From: Tillus elongatus
Lineage: Eukaryota; Arthropoda; Insecta; Coleoptera; Cleridae
DNA length: 64,000 bases
Assembly (NCBI GenBank): GCA_964006375.1
Contig: OZ023269.1
Coordinates: 59,858,968 to 59,922,967 of the forward strand
Direction of reading: 5' to 3'
Part shown: one piece after another, positions 25,079 to 35,945 of the stretch
How positions within the stretch are numbered: the first letter of the stretch is position 1
Layout of the letters: the number at the start of each line of letters is the position of its first letter
Position numbers and translations under genes: made by a program
The notes under the pieces: generated by a model
Seen by the model: the letters and a program-made list of their open reading frames with translations, nothing else
Told to the model about the DNA's origin: nothing
Databases searched by the model: none

Positions 25079-25304
25079 CCTATGGTGGAGGTGAATGCAT
25101 TTACGCAGACCAGTCCCTGGTTCTTCCACAATCAGTCGCCAGCTGGTACTGTGGGACTCCCCTTCCCTCCAGGTCAGGACTACCCACTAAACACCCCCAT
25201 ATTCATAGAGATGTGACGGAATCACCCTTAGGTATTGCTTCATCACACCCTACTCCATGTTGTTTTTTCCTTTTCTCTTCCCTTTTTTTTTTCTCTGATT
25301 TCCC

Positions 25305-28214
25305 TTATTCCCTTTGTTCGGCTTCCTTAAGTATTAAGATTTCCCTAATGAGTTTGGCAATAGCCTCCCACTTCGCTGGTGCTTCAAGCATGTGATCTAT
25401 AATGTTTCTGGTTGTCAAACTACCTCCAATTTCTATTGCAGTCCTCTCTCTCACCTCGGTCCATCTGCTACACTCCAAAATTGTATGCCCGGCAGAGTCT
25501 TCTTCTCCACAGTAGTAGCATCTGTCGCTTTCTACGATCTTCATTTTATTCAGGTATTTTCCGAATCTACCGTGGCCAGTTAAAAATTGCGTTAAGTGAT
25601 AGTTCACCTCGCCATGTTTCCGTGTTAACCAGGGTACTATTTCTGGAATGAGTTCCTTGGTCCACTGAGCGGTCCTGGTTTCCTCGCTCCATTCTGCCTG
25701 CCACTCTGCCAGTGTCGTCAGTCGTGCCCTTGTTCTCTGCCCTTGTCTATTTTCGTTCTTTTCATATGACCGTTCCCTGATCAGTAGGTGAATAGGTATC
25801 ACCCCTGCCACCACTTGCACTGCTTTTGTAGATACTGTCCTATATGAGGAGGATATTCTAATTGCCGCTTTTCGCTGCACACTTTCCAAAATGCGTCTGT
25901 ATCTTGCCATCTCCGCCCAGTCCTTCCAAACAGGTGCTCCATAGAGAATAATAGAATTCACCACACTGCAGAGGATTCTTCTACTACTCGCCCTTGGGCC
26001 GCCAATATTAGGCATTAGTCGACTCAGGGCTGCTGCAACTTTCTCAGCTTTCTGTGCTACTTCTCGAATGTGCTTACTCATGCTCATATTATGCCCCAGC
26101 TGAATCCCAAGGTACCTCAGAGATCTACTGGAGTTGATGTTCTTTCCTCCTATGTTGACTTCAATCGTCTTTACGGTTCTCCTTCCATTTAGGATTATGA
26201 TCTCTGTTTTCTGCGGGGCTAGCTCGAGGCCTTTTTTGTGCATCCAAATCTCTACCAGGCCAACAGTCCATGCTATCTTTTCCTCTATCTCTACCTTATC
26301 TTTCCCACAAACAGCCAGCGCCAAATCGTCGGCATACCCAACGATAGTTGTGCCGTCTGGCACCGGGAGCTTCAGGACGTCGTCATAATAGAGGTTCCAC
26401 AGGGTAGGCCCCAGTACAGAACCTTGGGGTACACCACTTGTGATACTCATCGTGTGTGTTCCAATCAGTATTATCCTGTTTTCCAGGTAGCTGCACAGTA
26501 ATTTTATCAGGTACAGTGGGATCTTCCGTCTTTCCAGTTCACCGACTACCCCTTCCCATGGGACGGTGTTGAAGGCATTCCTCACATCCAACGTAACAAG
26601 AGCCATATAGCTACTTGTATTCTTCGAGTCCTTTACGATCCCACTTACCTTCTGTATAGCATCTAGTGTAGAATGTCCCTTTCTGAAGCCATACTGTGTG
26701 GGTGCAAATCCCCCTCTCTGCTCTATTTCATTCAGCAATCTCCCGTTTAGGATTTGCTCAAAAAGTTTGGCATCCGAGTCAATGAGACTGAGTGGGCGAT
26801 ATGACTTTCCTCCAGCCTTCTCTATCAGAATTAGCCTAGCTGTCTTCCATTCCTCGGGAAAAGTACCTTCCTTTAACAGCTTATTGTAGATCTGAGTGAG
26901 TAGTTCAGGTCTTTCTGTTGCCAACAACTTAATCACATCCGAGGGGACTCCATCTGGGCCTGCAGCTTTCCCTGCTTTCATCCTACGTCCAGCTTCTCTA
27001 ACCTCTTCCTCACTACACATTTTAATATTTTCAGGTGTTAATTCGATACTAGGCCACCTCTTAATTATATGTTTTGGAAATAGCTTTCTTGCTATCTGCA
27101 CCTGTTCGTCCTCTGTGCATGTATTTACTGGGTGCATCCGGAGTTTGCCTAGGACTATCTGATATCCTTTGCCCCATATATCCTCATCAATCTCTCTGCA
27201 CAGGAGTTTCCAAGCCTGCAGTTTTGAATTTGCAATCGCTTTTTTCAGTTCATTGCGGCATTGGTTATATTGGGCGCGCAGTTGGTGTTTTGAGGCCTCG
27301 TCAATATTACTTCTTCTATTGGCTCTCGTCACCTCTCTCTTTGCTTTTAGACTCTTTTTTCTTAACTCTGAGATTTCTGAGTTCCACCAATAAGCACCTC
27401 TCCTTCCGGTAGTAAGGCGTCTCTTAGGTAGTACTGCATTGCATGCGCTGCTTACCGCATTTCTCAAGCCTTTTACATTCTGGGTGAAATCGGGTCGTTT
27501 ACATTCCTCTTCAAGCTTTTGGAGCAATGGATTTCTTTTCTCTTCTTTAAATCGCCACCCCGTAAGTTGAATGTGCTGGTCCGGTCTTCGCCCCTTGTGC
27601 TCTATCTCTATGTGGATGTTTCTGTGGTAGCTGAGGTTTTCCTCGTCTCCTACCTGCCACCTGGTCACATCTTTTGCCATATTAGAGGTGCAGATCGTGA
27701 TATCTATGAAGGAGCTTCCTCCGTTCCTTTCAAACGTAGGCTTCTGACCATCGTTAAGTATTGTCAGATCACCACTGCTTATCCATTCTGCTAGTGCCAC
27801 TCCTTTGCGGTCCTCTATAGGAGACCCCCAGCAATATGCCTTCGCGTTAAAGTCGCCTCCTATCAGAATCCTTTTTGTATGCCTTCTCGCACTTAGATCT
27901 AGGTCATCTATAAACTGTCTAAAACCTTCTGCTCCTGTTGCAGGTGACAAATAGCACGAATAGAAAACTGTTTCTTGGGTTTCCAGCCATACATATCCCA
28001 TCCCACTACCGGTTTTATGTCTGTTTATTTTGCTATCTGCTAAATAAATTGCTGCATCAGTATTCCTATCTGTAATCCATCTAGGGTGTTGCCTTGTCAT
28101 ATTTTTGTTTGGTTCAGCAACCAGTGCGAGAGCTATTCCCTCAGCAGCGCATGTGTGTATGAGTAAATCCACCGCCCTTTTGCATCTGTCCACGTTAACT
28201 TGGATTAGTTTCAT
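25305..28214 (-). CDS. R1-clade ORF2 of element F: endonuclease and reverse transcriptase
   Basis: 969 codons, uninterrupted, with the same domains as in element C: APE endonuclease, RT with YADD, and the C-terminal CCHC-type knuckle. I noticed one amino-acid difference from C (R for K in the LLCREIDEDIW segment). ATG at 28214 overlaps the ORF1 stop by four bases. The element lacks its promoter-bearing 5' end, so it should not be transcribed on its own, but the protein frame is intact. Confidence 0.9.
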   Translation of the reverse strand: MKLIQVNVDRCKRAVDLLIHTCAAEGIALALVAEPNKNMTRQHPRWITDRNTDAAIYLADSKINRHKTGSGMGYVWLETQETVFYSCYLSPATGAEGFRQFIDDLDLSARRHTKRILIGGDFNAKAYCWGSPIEDRKGVALAEWISSGDLTILNDGQKPTFERNGGSSFIDITICTSNMAKDVTRWQVGDEENLSYHRNIHIEIEHKGRRPDQHIQLTGWRFKEEKRNPLLQKLEEECKRPDFTQNVKGLRNAVSSACNAVLPKRRLTTGRRGAYWWNSEISELRKKSLKAKREVTRANRRSNIDEASKHQLRAQYNQCRNELKKAIANSKLQAWKLLCREIDEDIWGKGYQIVLGKLRMHPVNTCTEDEQVQIARKLFPKHIIKRWPSIELTPENIKMCSEEEVREAGRRMKAGKAAGPDGVPSDVIKLLATERPELLTQIYNKLLKEGTFPEEWKTARLILIEKAGGKSYRPLSLIDSDAKLFEQILNGRLLNEIEQRGGFAPTQYGFRKGHSTLDAIQKVSGIVKDSKNTSSYMALVTLDVRNAFNTVPWEGVVGELERRKIPLYLIKLLCSYLENRIILIGTHTMSITSGVPQGSVLGPTLWNLYYDDVLKLPVPDGTTIVGYADDLALAVCGKDKVEIEEKIAWTVGLVEIWMHKKGLELAPQKTEIIILNGRRTVKTIEVNIGGKNINSSRSLRYLGIQLGHNMSMSKHIREVAQKAEKVAAALSRLMPNIGGPRASSRRILCSVVNSIILYGAPVWKDWAEMARYRRILESVQRKAAIRISSSYRTVSTKAVQVVAGVIPIHLLIRERSYEKNENRQGQRTRARLTTLAEWQAEWSEETRTAQWTKELIPEIVPWLTRKHGEVNYHLTQFLTGHGRFGKYLNKMKIVESDRCYYCGEEDSAGHTILECSRWTEVRERTAIEIGGSLTTRNIIDHMLEAPAKWEAIAKLIREILILKEAEQRE

Positions 28215-29677
28215 TGTGTTGTTGTCCTTTTCAACTTCTCCTTCTTTTCATTTTCTACAATTTTTCTAAATTCTGGGCACCGAGTGGTTTCTGCCTTGTG
28301 TCCTTCCACATTGCAGAGGTAGCATCTTGGTTCGTTTTGGCAATCTCGCTTCTGGTGGCCTATTTCTCCACACTTATAGCACATGTCTGCAGCGTCCTTA
28401 ATTCCACACTTGGCCGCTGTGTGTCCCACCCTGTGACATCTGTAGCACCTTGTTGGGGAGCTGATTTCTCTAATTCTCCATCTGTGCCATCCATCACCAA
28501 TCACTCTTTTTTTAATAAGGAGTTGGGCTAACTCTTGCTGTAGAGTTATAAAAGCATACTTCACACCATTCTTGTTAGCCTTTTCGGCTAGTCTTAGTTG
28601 CATCTTTTCCTCTAATTGGTTATCTGCAATTTCTCTTTGCAGGATTCTCTGTACATCTTCTCTCTCTGTCGTCTCATCAATGTCCAAGAGTATAACAGTT
28701 TGCTTTCTCTGTTTCCTATCAACATCTGCTTTACCTTCTAGTTTTGTGGACAACAGTTCAGTAAAGGCTTGCCGACTCTTTTCTTCATTACCCCTTATCC
28801 TAAGTTGCACATTACCACTACTTGTCTTATGCATTCTTTCAATTGTTATGCTTTCAGCATTTACCTCTCTTTTCATATTTTTTATTATGTCCGCGTATGT
28901 TATTCCATCTCGGGGTTTCACTATTATAGTGTCTCTATTCTTTGCTTTCCCTCTTATGATTGTTTTCATACCACCATGAGGATGTGACTTGTTTGTGTTG
29001 CTATCCACTTGACTTTCAGCTTTTTTATTCCCCTTAGTCTTGTAGAGTGTTATGCCTTGTTTTTCTTTTCTATAAACGTATTCCAAAATTTTTCTTAGGC
29101 AAACTTCATCCACCCCCTTTGTCGCTCGGCAGATGGGTGCATCCCTTTTGTTTCTGTTGGTTATTCCTATAACCTCGAGAAGGTTATTTTTTAGGGCTGT
29201 TTTATCTAACAGTAAGTCTTCCTCCCCTATCATTATCAGATAGGTGTATCTTTCGATGTTGTCCGCAGTATCTTCTCCTTCACCAGTGATTATTCTACTT
29301 GATGTAACGCAACACATCATTTTTCCTACTTCTAGTTTGTTCTCTTCTAGAATAGTCTCTATCTGTGGATTGTTGTCAGTAATATGTTTCATTTGGGTAT
29401 TACTCATTTCAGCACCCTTTTTGAGGATGATCATTTGATCTTTTTGGGAACTTGCATCCTCTTTGGTAACCTGACATTTTTTATATGCCCCCTCCGGCCA
29501 TTTGAGCTCTATTAATTCTTGTAGCTCTCTTTCACCGAGATCATTATTCAAAGCATCCTCTATTCGGTTTATTAACCTTTCCTTTTCTACTTGTTTCTCA
29601 TTCCCTGTTTGGGTGCTTATTTCCTTTGTTGCTTTTTTAACGCTTCCTTGCTCTTGGTCTTTGGTGCTTGCTGTGTA
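28211..29677 (-). pseudogene. Truncated ORF1 of element F
   Basis: Open from the break at 29677 to the stop at 28211 without a frameshift (unlike C). It retains the central region and the three CCHC knuckles and lacks the N-terminal ~170 codons including the RRDSI motif. Confidence 0.85.
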
Positions 29678-29679
29678 GT

Positions 29680-29681
<2 letters not shown>
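29669..29681 (+). repeat. Target-site duplication of element G, left copy
   Basis: TGCTGTGTAGTAG, the end of element F plus the first repeats, directly before the poly(T) of G. The same 13 bases occur at 35163-35175 directly after the 5' end of G. Confidence 0.9.
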
Positions 29682-29721
<40 letters not shown>

Positions 29722-29950
29722 CCTATGGTGGAGGTGAATGCATTTACGCAGACCAGTCCCTGGTTCTTCCACAATCAGTCGCCAGCTGGTACTGTGGGAC
29801 TCCCCTTCCCTCCAGGTCAGGACTACCCACTAAACACCCCCATATTCATAGAGATGTGACGGAATCACCCTTAGGTATTGCTTCATCACACCCTACTCCA
29901 TGTTGTTTTTTCCTTTTCTCTTCCCTTTTTTTTTTTTTCTCTGATTTCCC

Positions 29951-32860
29951 TTATTCCCTTTGTTCGGCTTCCTTAAGTATTAAGATTTCCCTAATGAGTT
30001 TGGCAATAGCCTCCCACTTCGCTGGTGCTTCAAGCATGTGATCTATAATGTTTCTGGTTGTCAAACTACCTCCAATTTCTATTGCAGTCCTCTCTCTCAC
30101 CTCGGTCCATCTGCTACACTCCAAAATTGTATGCCCGGCAGAGTCTTCTTCTCCACAGTAGTAGCATCTGTCGCTTTCTACGATCTTCATTTTATTCAGG
30201 TATTTTCCGAATCTACCGTGGCCAGTTAAAAATTGCGTTAAGTGATAGTTCACCTCGCCATGTTTCCGTGTTAACCAGGGTACTATTTCTGGAATGAGTT
30301 CCTTGGTCCACTGAGCGGTCCTGGTTTCCTCGCTCCATTCTGCCTGCCACTCTGCCAGTGTCGTCAGTCGTGCCCTTGTTCTCTGCCCTTGTCTATTTTC
30401 GTTCTTTTCATATGACCGTTCCCTGATCAGTAGGTGAATAGGTATCACCCCTGCCACCACTTGCACTGCTTTTGTAGATACTGTCCTATATGAGGAGGAT
30501 ATTCTAATTGCCGCTTTTCGCTGCACACTTTCCAAAATGCGTCTGTATCTTGCCATCTCCGCCCAGTCCTTCCAAACAGGTGCTCCATAGAGAATAATAG
30601 AATTCACCACACTGCAGAGGATTCTTCTACTACTCGCCCTTGGGCCGCCAATATTAGGCATTAGTCGACTCAGGGCTGCTGCAACTTTCTCAGCTTTCTG
30701 TGCTACTTCTCGAATGTGCTTACTCATGCTCATATTATGCCCCAGCTGAATCCCAAGGTACCTCAGAGATCTACTGGAGTTGATGTTCTTTCCTCCTATG
30801 TTGACTTCAATCGTCTTTACGGTTCTCCTTCCATTTAGGATTATGATCTCTGTTTTCTGCGGGGCTAGCTCGAGGCCTTTTTTGTGCATCCAAATCTCTA
30901 CCAGGCCAACAGTCCATGTTATCTTTTCCTCTATCTCTACCTTATCTTTCCCACAAACAGCCAGCGCCAAATCGTCGGCATACCCAACGATAGTTGTGCC
31001 GTCTGGCACCGGGAGCTTCAGGACGTCGTCATAATAGAGGTTCCACAGGGTAGGCCCCAGTACAGAACCTTGGGGTACACCACTTGTGATACTCATCGTG
31101 TGTGTTCCAATCAGTATTATCCTGTTTTCCAGGTAGCTGCACAGTAATTTTATCAGGTACAGTGGGATCTTCCGTCTTTCCAGTTCACCGACTACCCCTT
31201 CCCATGGGACGGTGTTGAAGGCATTCCTCACATCCAACGTAACAAGAGCCATATAGCTACTTGTATTCTTCGAGTCCTTTTCGATCCCACTTACCTTCTG
31301 TATAGCATCTAGTGTAGAATGTCCCTTTCTGAAGCCATACTGTGTGGGTGCAAATCCCCCTCTCTGCTCTATTTCATTCAGCAATCTCCCGTTTAGGATT
31401 TGCTCAAAAAGTTTGGCATCCGAGTCAATGAGACTGAGTGGGCGATATGACTTTCCTCCAGCCTTCTCTATCAGAATTAGCCTAGCTGTCTTCCATTCCT
31501 CGGGAAAAGTACCTTCCTTTAACAGCTTATTGTAGATCTGAGTGAGTAGTTCAGGTCTTTCTGTTGCCAACAACTTAATCACATCCGAGGGGACTCCATC
31601 TGGGCCTGCAGCTTTCCCTGCTTTCATCCTACGTCCAGCTTCTCTAACCTCTTCCTCACTACACATTTTAATATTTTCAGGTGTTAATTCGATACTAGGC
31701 CACCTCTTAATTATATGTTTTGGAAATAGCTTTCTTGCTATCTGCACCTGTTCGTCCTCTGTGCATGCATTTACTGGGTGCATCCGGAGTTTGCCTAGGA
31801 CTATCTGATATCCTTTGCCCCATATATCCTCATCAATCTCTTTGCACAGGAGTTTCCAAGCCTGCAGTTTTGAATTTGCAATCGCTTTTTTCAGTTCATT
31901 GCGGCATTGGTTATATTGGGCGCGCAGTTGGTGTTTTGAGGCCTCGTCAATATTACTTCTTCTATTGGCTCTCGTCACCTCTCTCTTTGCTTTTAGACTC
32001 TTTTTTCTTAACTCTGAGATTTCTGAGTTCCACCAATAAGCACCTCTCCTTCCGGTAGTAAGGCGTCTCTTAGGTAGTACTGCATTGCATGCGCTGCTTA
32101 CCGCAGTTCTCAAGCCTTTTACATTCTGGGTGAAATCGGGTCGTTTACATTCCTCTTCAAGCTTTTGGAGCAATGGGTTTCTTTTCTCTTCTTTAAATCG
32201 CCACCCCGTAAGTTGAATGTGCTGGTCCGGTCTTCGCCCCTTGTGCTCTATCTCTATGTGGATGTTTCTGTGGTAGCTGAGGTTTTCCTCGTCTCCTACC
32301 TGCCACCTGGTCACATCTTTTGCCATATTAGAGGTGCAGATCGTGATATCTATGAAGGAGCTTCCTCCGTTCCTTTCAAACGTAGGCTTCTGACCATCGT
32401 TAAGTATTGTCAGATCACCACTGCTTATCCATTCTGCTAGTGCCACTCCTTTGCGGTCCTCTATAGGAGACCCCCAGCAATATGCCTTCGCGTTAAAGTC
32501 GCCTCCTATCAGAATCCTTTTTGTATGCCTTCTCGCACTTAGATCTAGGTCATCTATAAACTGTCTAAAACCTTCTGCTCCTGTTGCAGGTGACAAATAG
32601 CACGAATAGAAAACTGTTTCTTGGGTTTCCAGCCATACATATCCCATCCCACTACCGGTTTTATGTCTGTTTATTTTGCTATCTGCTAAATAAATTGCTG
32701 CATCAGTATTCCTATCTGTAATCCATCTAGGGTGTTGCCTTGTCATATTTTTGTTTGGTTCAGCAACCAGTGCGAGAGCTATTCCCTCAGCAGCGCATGT
32801 GTGTATGAGTAAATCCACCGCCCTTTTGCATCTGTCCACGTTAACTTGGATTAGTTTCAT
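29951..32860 (-). CDS. R1-clade ORF2 of element G: endonuclease and reverse transcriptase
   Basis: 969 codons, intact; the ATG at 32860 overlaps the ORF1 stop (ATGA), which suggests termination-reinitiation. Domains are as in C: endonuclease with AEPN, GGDFNAK and SYHRN; RT with SGVPQGSVLGP and YADD; CCHC knuckle near the end. It differs from the C copy at a handful of positions (GLRTAVSS, VNACTEDE, SGIEKD, EKITWTV). The EKITWTV variant is shared with the plus-strand half of H, linking G and H. Confidence 0.92.
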   Translation of the reverse strand: MKLIQVNVDRCKRAVDLLIHTCAAEGIALALVAEPNKNMTRQHPRWITDRNTDAAIYLADSKINRHKTGSGMGYVWLETQETVFYSCYLSPATGAEGFRQFIDDLDLSARRHTKRILIGGDFNAKAYCWGSPIEDRKGVALAEWISSGDLTILNDGQKPTFERNGGSSFIDITICTSNMAKDVTRWQVGDEENLSYHRNIHIEIEHKGRRPDQHIQLTGWRFKEEKRNPLLQKLEEECKRPDFTQNVKGLRTAVSSACNAVLPKRRLTTGRRGAYWWNSEISELRKKSLKAKREVTRANRRSNIDEASKHQLRAQYNQCRNELKKAIANSKLQAWKLLCKEIDEDIWGKGYQIVLGKLRMHPVNACTEDEQVQIARKLFPKHIIKRWPSIELTPENIKMCSEEEVREAGRRMKAGKAAGPDGVPSDVIKLLATERPELLTQIYNKLLKEGTFPEEWKTARLILIEKAGGKSYRPLSLIDSDAKLFEQILNGRLLNEIEQRGGFAPTQYGFRKGHSTLDAIQKVSGIEKDSKNTSSYMALVTLDVRNAFNTVPWEGVVGELERRKIPLYLIKLLCSYLENRIILIGTHTMSITSGVPQGSVLGPTLWNLYYDDVLKLPVPDGTTIVGYADDLALAVCGKDKVEIEEKITWTVGLVEIWMHKKGLELAPQKTEIIILNGRRTVKTIEVNIGGKNINSSRSLRYLGIQLGHNMSMSKHIREVAQKAEKVAAALSRLMPNIGGPRASSRRILCSVVNSIILYGAPVWKDWAEMARYRRILESVQRKAAIRISSSYRTVSTKAVQVVAGVIPIHLLIRERSYEKNENRQGQRTRARLTTLAEWQAEWSEETRTAQWTKELIPEIVPWLTRKHGEVNYHLTQFLTGHGRFGKYLNKMKIVESDRCYYCGEEDSAGHTILECSRWTEVRERTAIEIGGSLTTRNIIDHMLEAPAKWEAIAKLIREILILKEAEQRE

Positions 32861-34842
32861 TGTGTTGTTGTCCTTTTCAACTTCTCCTTCTTTTCATTTT
32901 CTACAATTTTTCTAAATTCTGGGCACCGAGTGGTTTCTGCCTTGTGTCCTTCCACATTGCAGAGGTAGCATCTTGGTTCGTTTTGGCAATCTCGCTTCTG
33001 GTGGCCTATTTCTCCACACTTATAGCACATGTCTGCAGCGTCCTTAATTCCACACTTGGCCGCTGTGTGTCCCACCCTGTGACATCTGTAGCACCTTGTT
33101 GGGGAGCTGATTTCTCTAATTCTCCATCTGTGCCATCCATCACCAATCACTCTTTTTTTAATAAGGAGTTGGGCTAACTCTTGCTGTAGAGTTATAAAAG
33201 CATACTTCACACCATTCTTGTTAGCCTTTTCGGCTAGTCTTAGTTGCATCTTTTCCTCTAATTGGTTATCTGCAATTTCTCTTTGCAGGATTCTCTGTAC
33301 ATCTTCTCTCTCTGTCGTCTCATCAATGTCCAAGAGTATAACAGTTTGCTTTCTCTGTTTCCTATCAACATCTGCTTTACCTTCTAGTTTTGTGGACAAC
33401 AGTTCAGTAAAGGCTTGCCGGCTCTTTTCTTCATTACCCCTTATCCTAAGTTGCACATTACCACTGCTTGTCTTATGCATTCTTTCAATTGTTATGCTTT
33501 CAGCATTTACCTCTCTTTTCATATTTTTTATTATGTCCGCGTATGTTATTCCATCTCGGGGTTTCACTATTATAGTGTCTCTATTCTTTGCTTTCCCTCT
33601 TATGATTGTTTTCATACCACCATGAGGATGTGACTTGTTTGTGTTGCTATCCACTTGACTTTCAGCTTTTTTATTCCCCTTAGTCTTGTAGAGTGTTATG
33701 CCTTGTTTTTCTTTTCTATAAACGTATTCCAAAATTTTTCTTAGGCAAACTTCATCCACCCCCTTTGTCGCTCGGCAGATGGGTGCATCCCTTTTGTTTC
33801 TGTTGGTTATTCCTATAACCTCGAGAAGGTTATTTTTTAGGGCTGTTTTATCTAACAGTAAGTCTTCCTCCCCTATCATTATCAGATAGGTGTATCTTTC
33901 GATGTTGTCCGCAGTATCTTCTCCTTCACCAGTGATTATTCTACTTGATGTAACACAACACATCATTTTTCCTACTTCTAGTTTGTTCTCTTCTAGAATA
34001 GTCTCTATCTGTGGATTGTTGTCAGTAATATGTTTCATTTGGGTATTACTCATTTCAGCACCCTTTTTGAGGATGATCATTTGATCTTTTTGGGAACTTG
34101 CATCCTCTTTGGTAACCTGACATTTTTTATATGCCCCCTCCGGCCATTTGAGCTCTATTAATTCTTGTAGCTCTCTTTCACCGAGATCATTATTCAAAGC
34201 ATCCTCTATTCGGTTTATTAACCTTTCCTTTTCTACTTGTTTCTCATTCCCTGTTTGGGTGCTTATTTCCTTTGTTGCTTTTTTAACGCTTCCTTGCTCT
34301 TGGTCTTTGGTGCTTGCTGTGTACTCCTGGATAAGTTCCTCAATAAACTTGGTTGCAACGGGCATTCTTTTCGAATATCTATCGAGTTTGCCTATGGCTG
34401 ACTTTATTTCCATCTTCGTATTCGGGATCTTGATTGTTAATGCTTGGAGAAACTCCGCTTCCCTTGTGGTCTTTTGTATCAGGTCTTTAAGCAGGGCATT
34501 CTCTTTTTCAATTCGTTGTATAAATTTCCACGCCTCTTCTGTCTCCATCCGCTTTTTTTCTGGTGTTTCCACTCTTTTTCGTTTGTTCTCTCTTCCTGCC
34601 TGTTCAGTACTGCTGTACTCGGTAGCGCTTGGTTCAGATTTTTCCTCCTTCCTGACTGGGGATCTCTGTATAGAGTCCCTCCTCACAAAGGGGTCATAAT
34701 TACCATCCTGTAGGTGCAATGACAAATTGTCCCCCCCAGAATCCGTGGGACAGCCCTCTTGCAGAGAGGGGTGGGATTCCCCGGCATCGCCGGTACCCAC
34801 CTGGGGTATCACTTCCGCGCGTTTATCTGTCATCTCATCCAT
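32857..34842 (-). CDS. R1-clade ORF1 of element G (nucleic-acid-binding, gag-like)
   Basis: 661 codons from ATG 34842. The N-terminal 70 residues are acidic with GNYDPFVRRDSIQRSP. A lysine/glutamate-rich coiled-coil region follows (about 75-240), then a central segment with GITYADIIKNMKREV, an RRM-like region (TVILLDIDETTEREDV) and three zinc knuckles near residues 584-645. The domain order is that of R1-clade ORF1 proteins, which coat the RNA and carry it to the nucleus. It is co-transcribed with ORF2 and overlaps it by four bases. Confidence 0.9.
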   Translation of the reverse strand: MDEMTDKRAEVIPQVGTGDAGESHPSLQEGCPTDSGGDNLSLHLQDGNYDPFVRRDSIQRSPVRKEEKSEPSATEYSSTEQAGRENKRKRVETPEKKRMETEEAWKFIQRIEKENALLKDLIQKTTREAEFLQALTIKIPNTKMEIKSAIGKLDRYSKRMPVATKFIEELIQEYTASTKDQEQGSVKKATKEISTQTGNEKQVEKERLINRIEDALNNDLGERELQELIELKWPEGAYKKCQVTKEDASSQKDQMIILKKGAEMSNTQMKHITDNNPQIETILEENKLEVGKMMCCVTSSRIITGEGEDTADNIERYTYLIMIGEEDLLLDKTALKNNLLEVIGITNRNKRDAPICRATKGVDEVCLRKILEYVYRKEKQGITLYKTKGNKKAESQVDSNTNKSHPHGGMKTIIRGKAKNRDTIIVKPRDGITYADIIKNMKREVNAESITIERMHKTSSGNVQLRIRGNEEKSRQAFTELLSTKLEGKADVDRKQRKQTVILLDIDETTEREDVQRILQREIADNQLEEKMQLRLAEKANKNGVKYAFITLQQELAQLLIKKRVIGDGWHRWRIREISSPTRCYRCHRVGHTAAKCGIKDAADMCYKCGEIGHQKRDCQNEPRCYLCNVEGHKAETTRCPEFRKIVENEKKEKLKRTTTQ

Positions 34843-35162
34843 TGTGCGAATTTTGGCTTTTTGGTTTAAAGCGGGAAATGAAATGGCACCTAGCCCTCGG
34901 ATACCCTAATAGCGTCGGTGCCAGAAAAGAACAAGAGTCGACCGACAGTAGGAGAATTAGAAGTTTGGCCAGATAGGAAAGATGAAAGTAGAGGGATCTC
35001 ACCCAAGACAAGTTGAAGAAAGGTGAGTATCCAGCTCAGGTGTGTATGGTGGTCATGTGTATGTGAATGAGTATGTAAGTATGTGTTTGTGCTCGCGTGT
35101 GGTGTGGTGTGTGCACCCCCGTAGTCGCCATCCACGTACTCGCAAGCGGCGAGCCCTTGGGG
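34843..35162 (-). promoter_or_regulatory. 5' UTR of element G
   Basis: 320 bp, nearly identical to that of C and close to those of A and I; the outer end is TTGGGG on the plus strand. An internal promoter is expected here from the element class. Confidence 0.6.

Positions 35163-35945
<783 letters not shown>

Larger units (their letters stand above)
29682..35162 (-). mobile_element. Full-length, apparently intact R1-clade element G
   Basis: 5,481 bp: 5' UTR (35162-34843), ORF1 (661 codons), ORF2 (969 codons), 3' UTR and 40 T, flanked by a perfect 13-bp target-site duplication (29669-29681 and 35163-35175). Both ORFs are open. The duplication includes unique sequence from element F, so G is younger than F. 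This is the copy most likely to be active. Confidence 0.95.
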
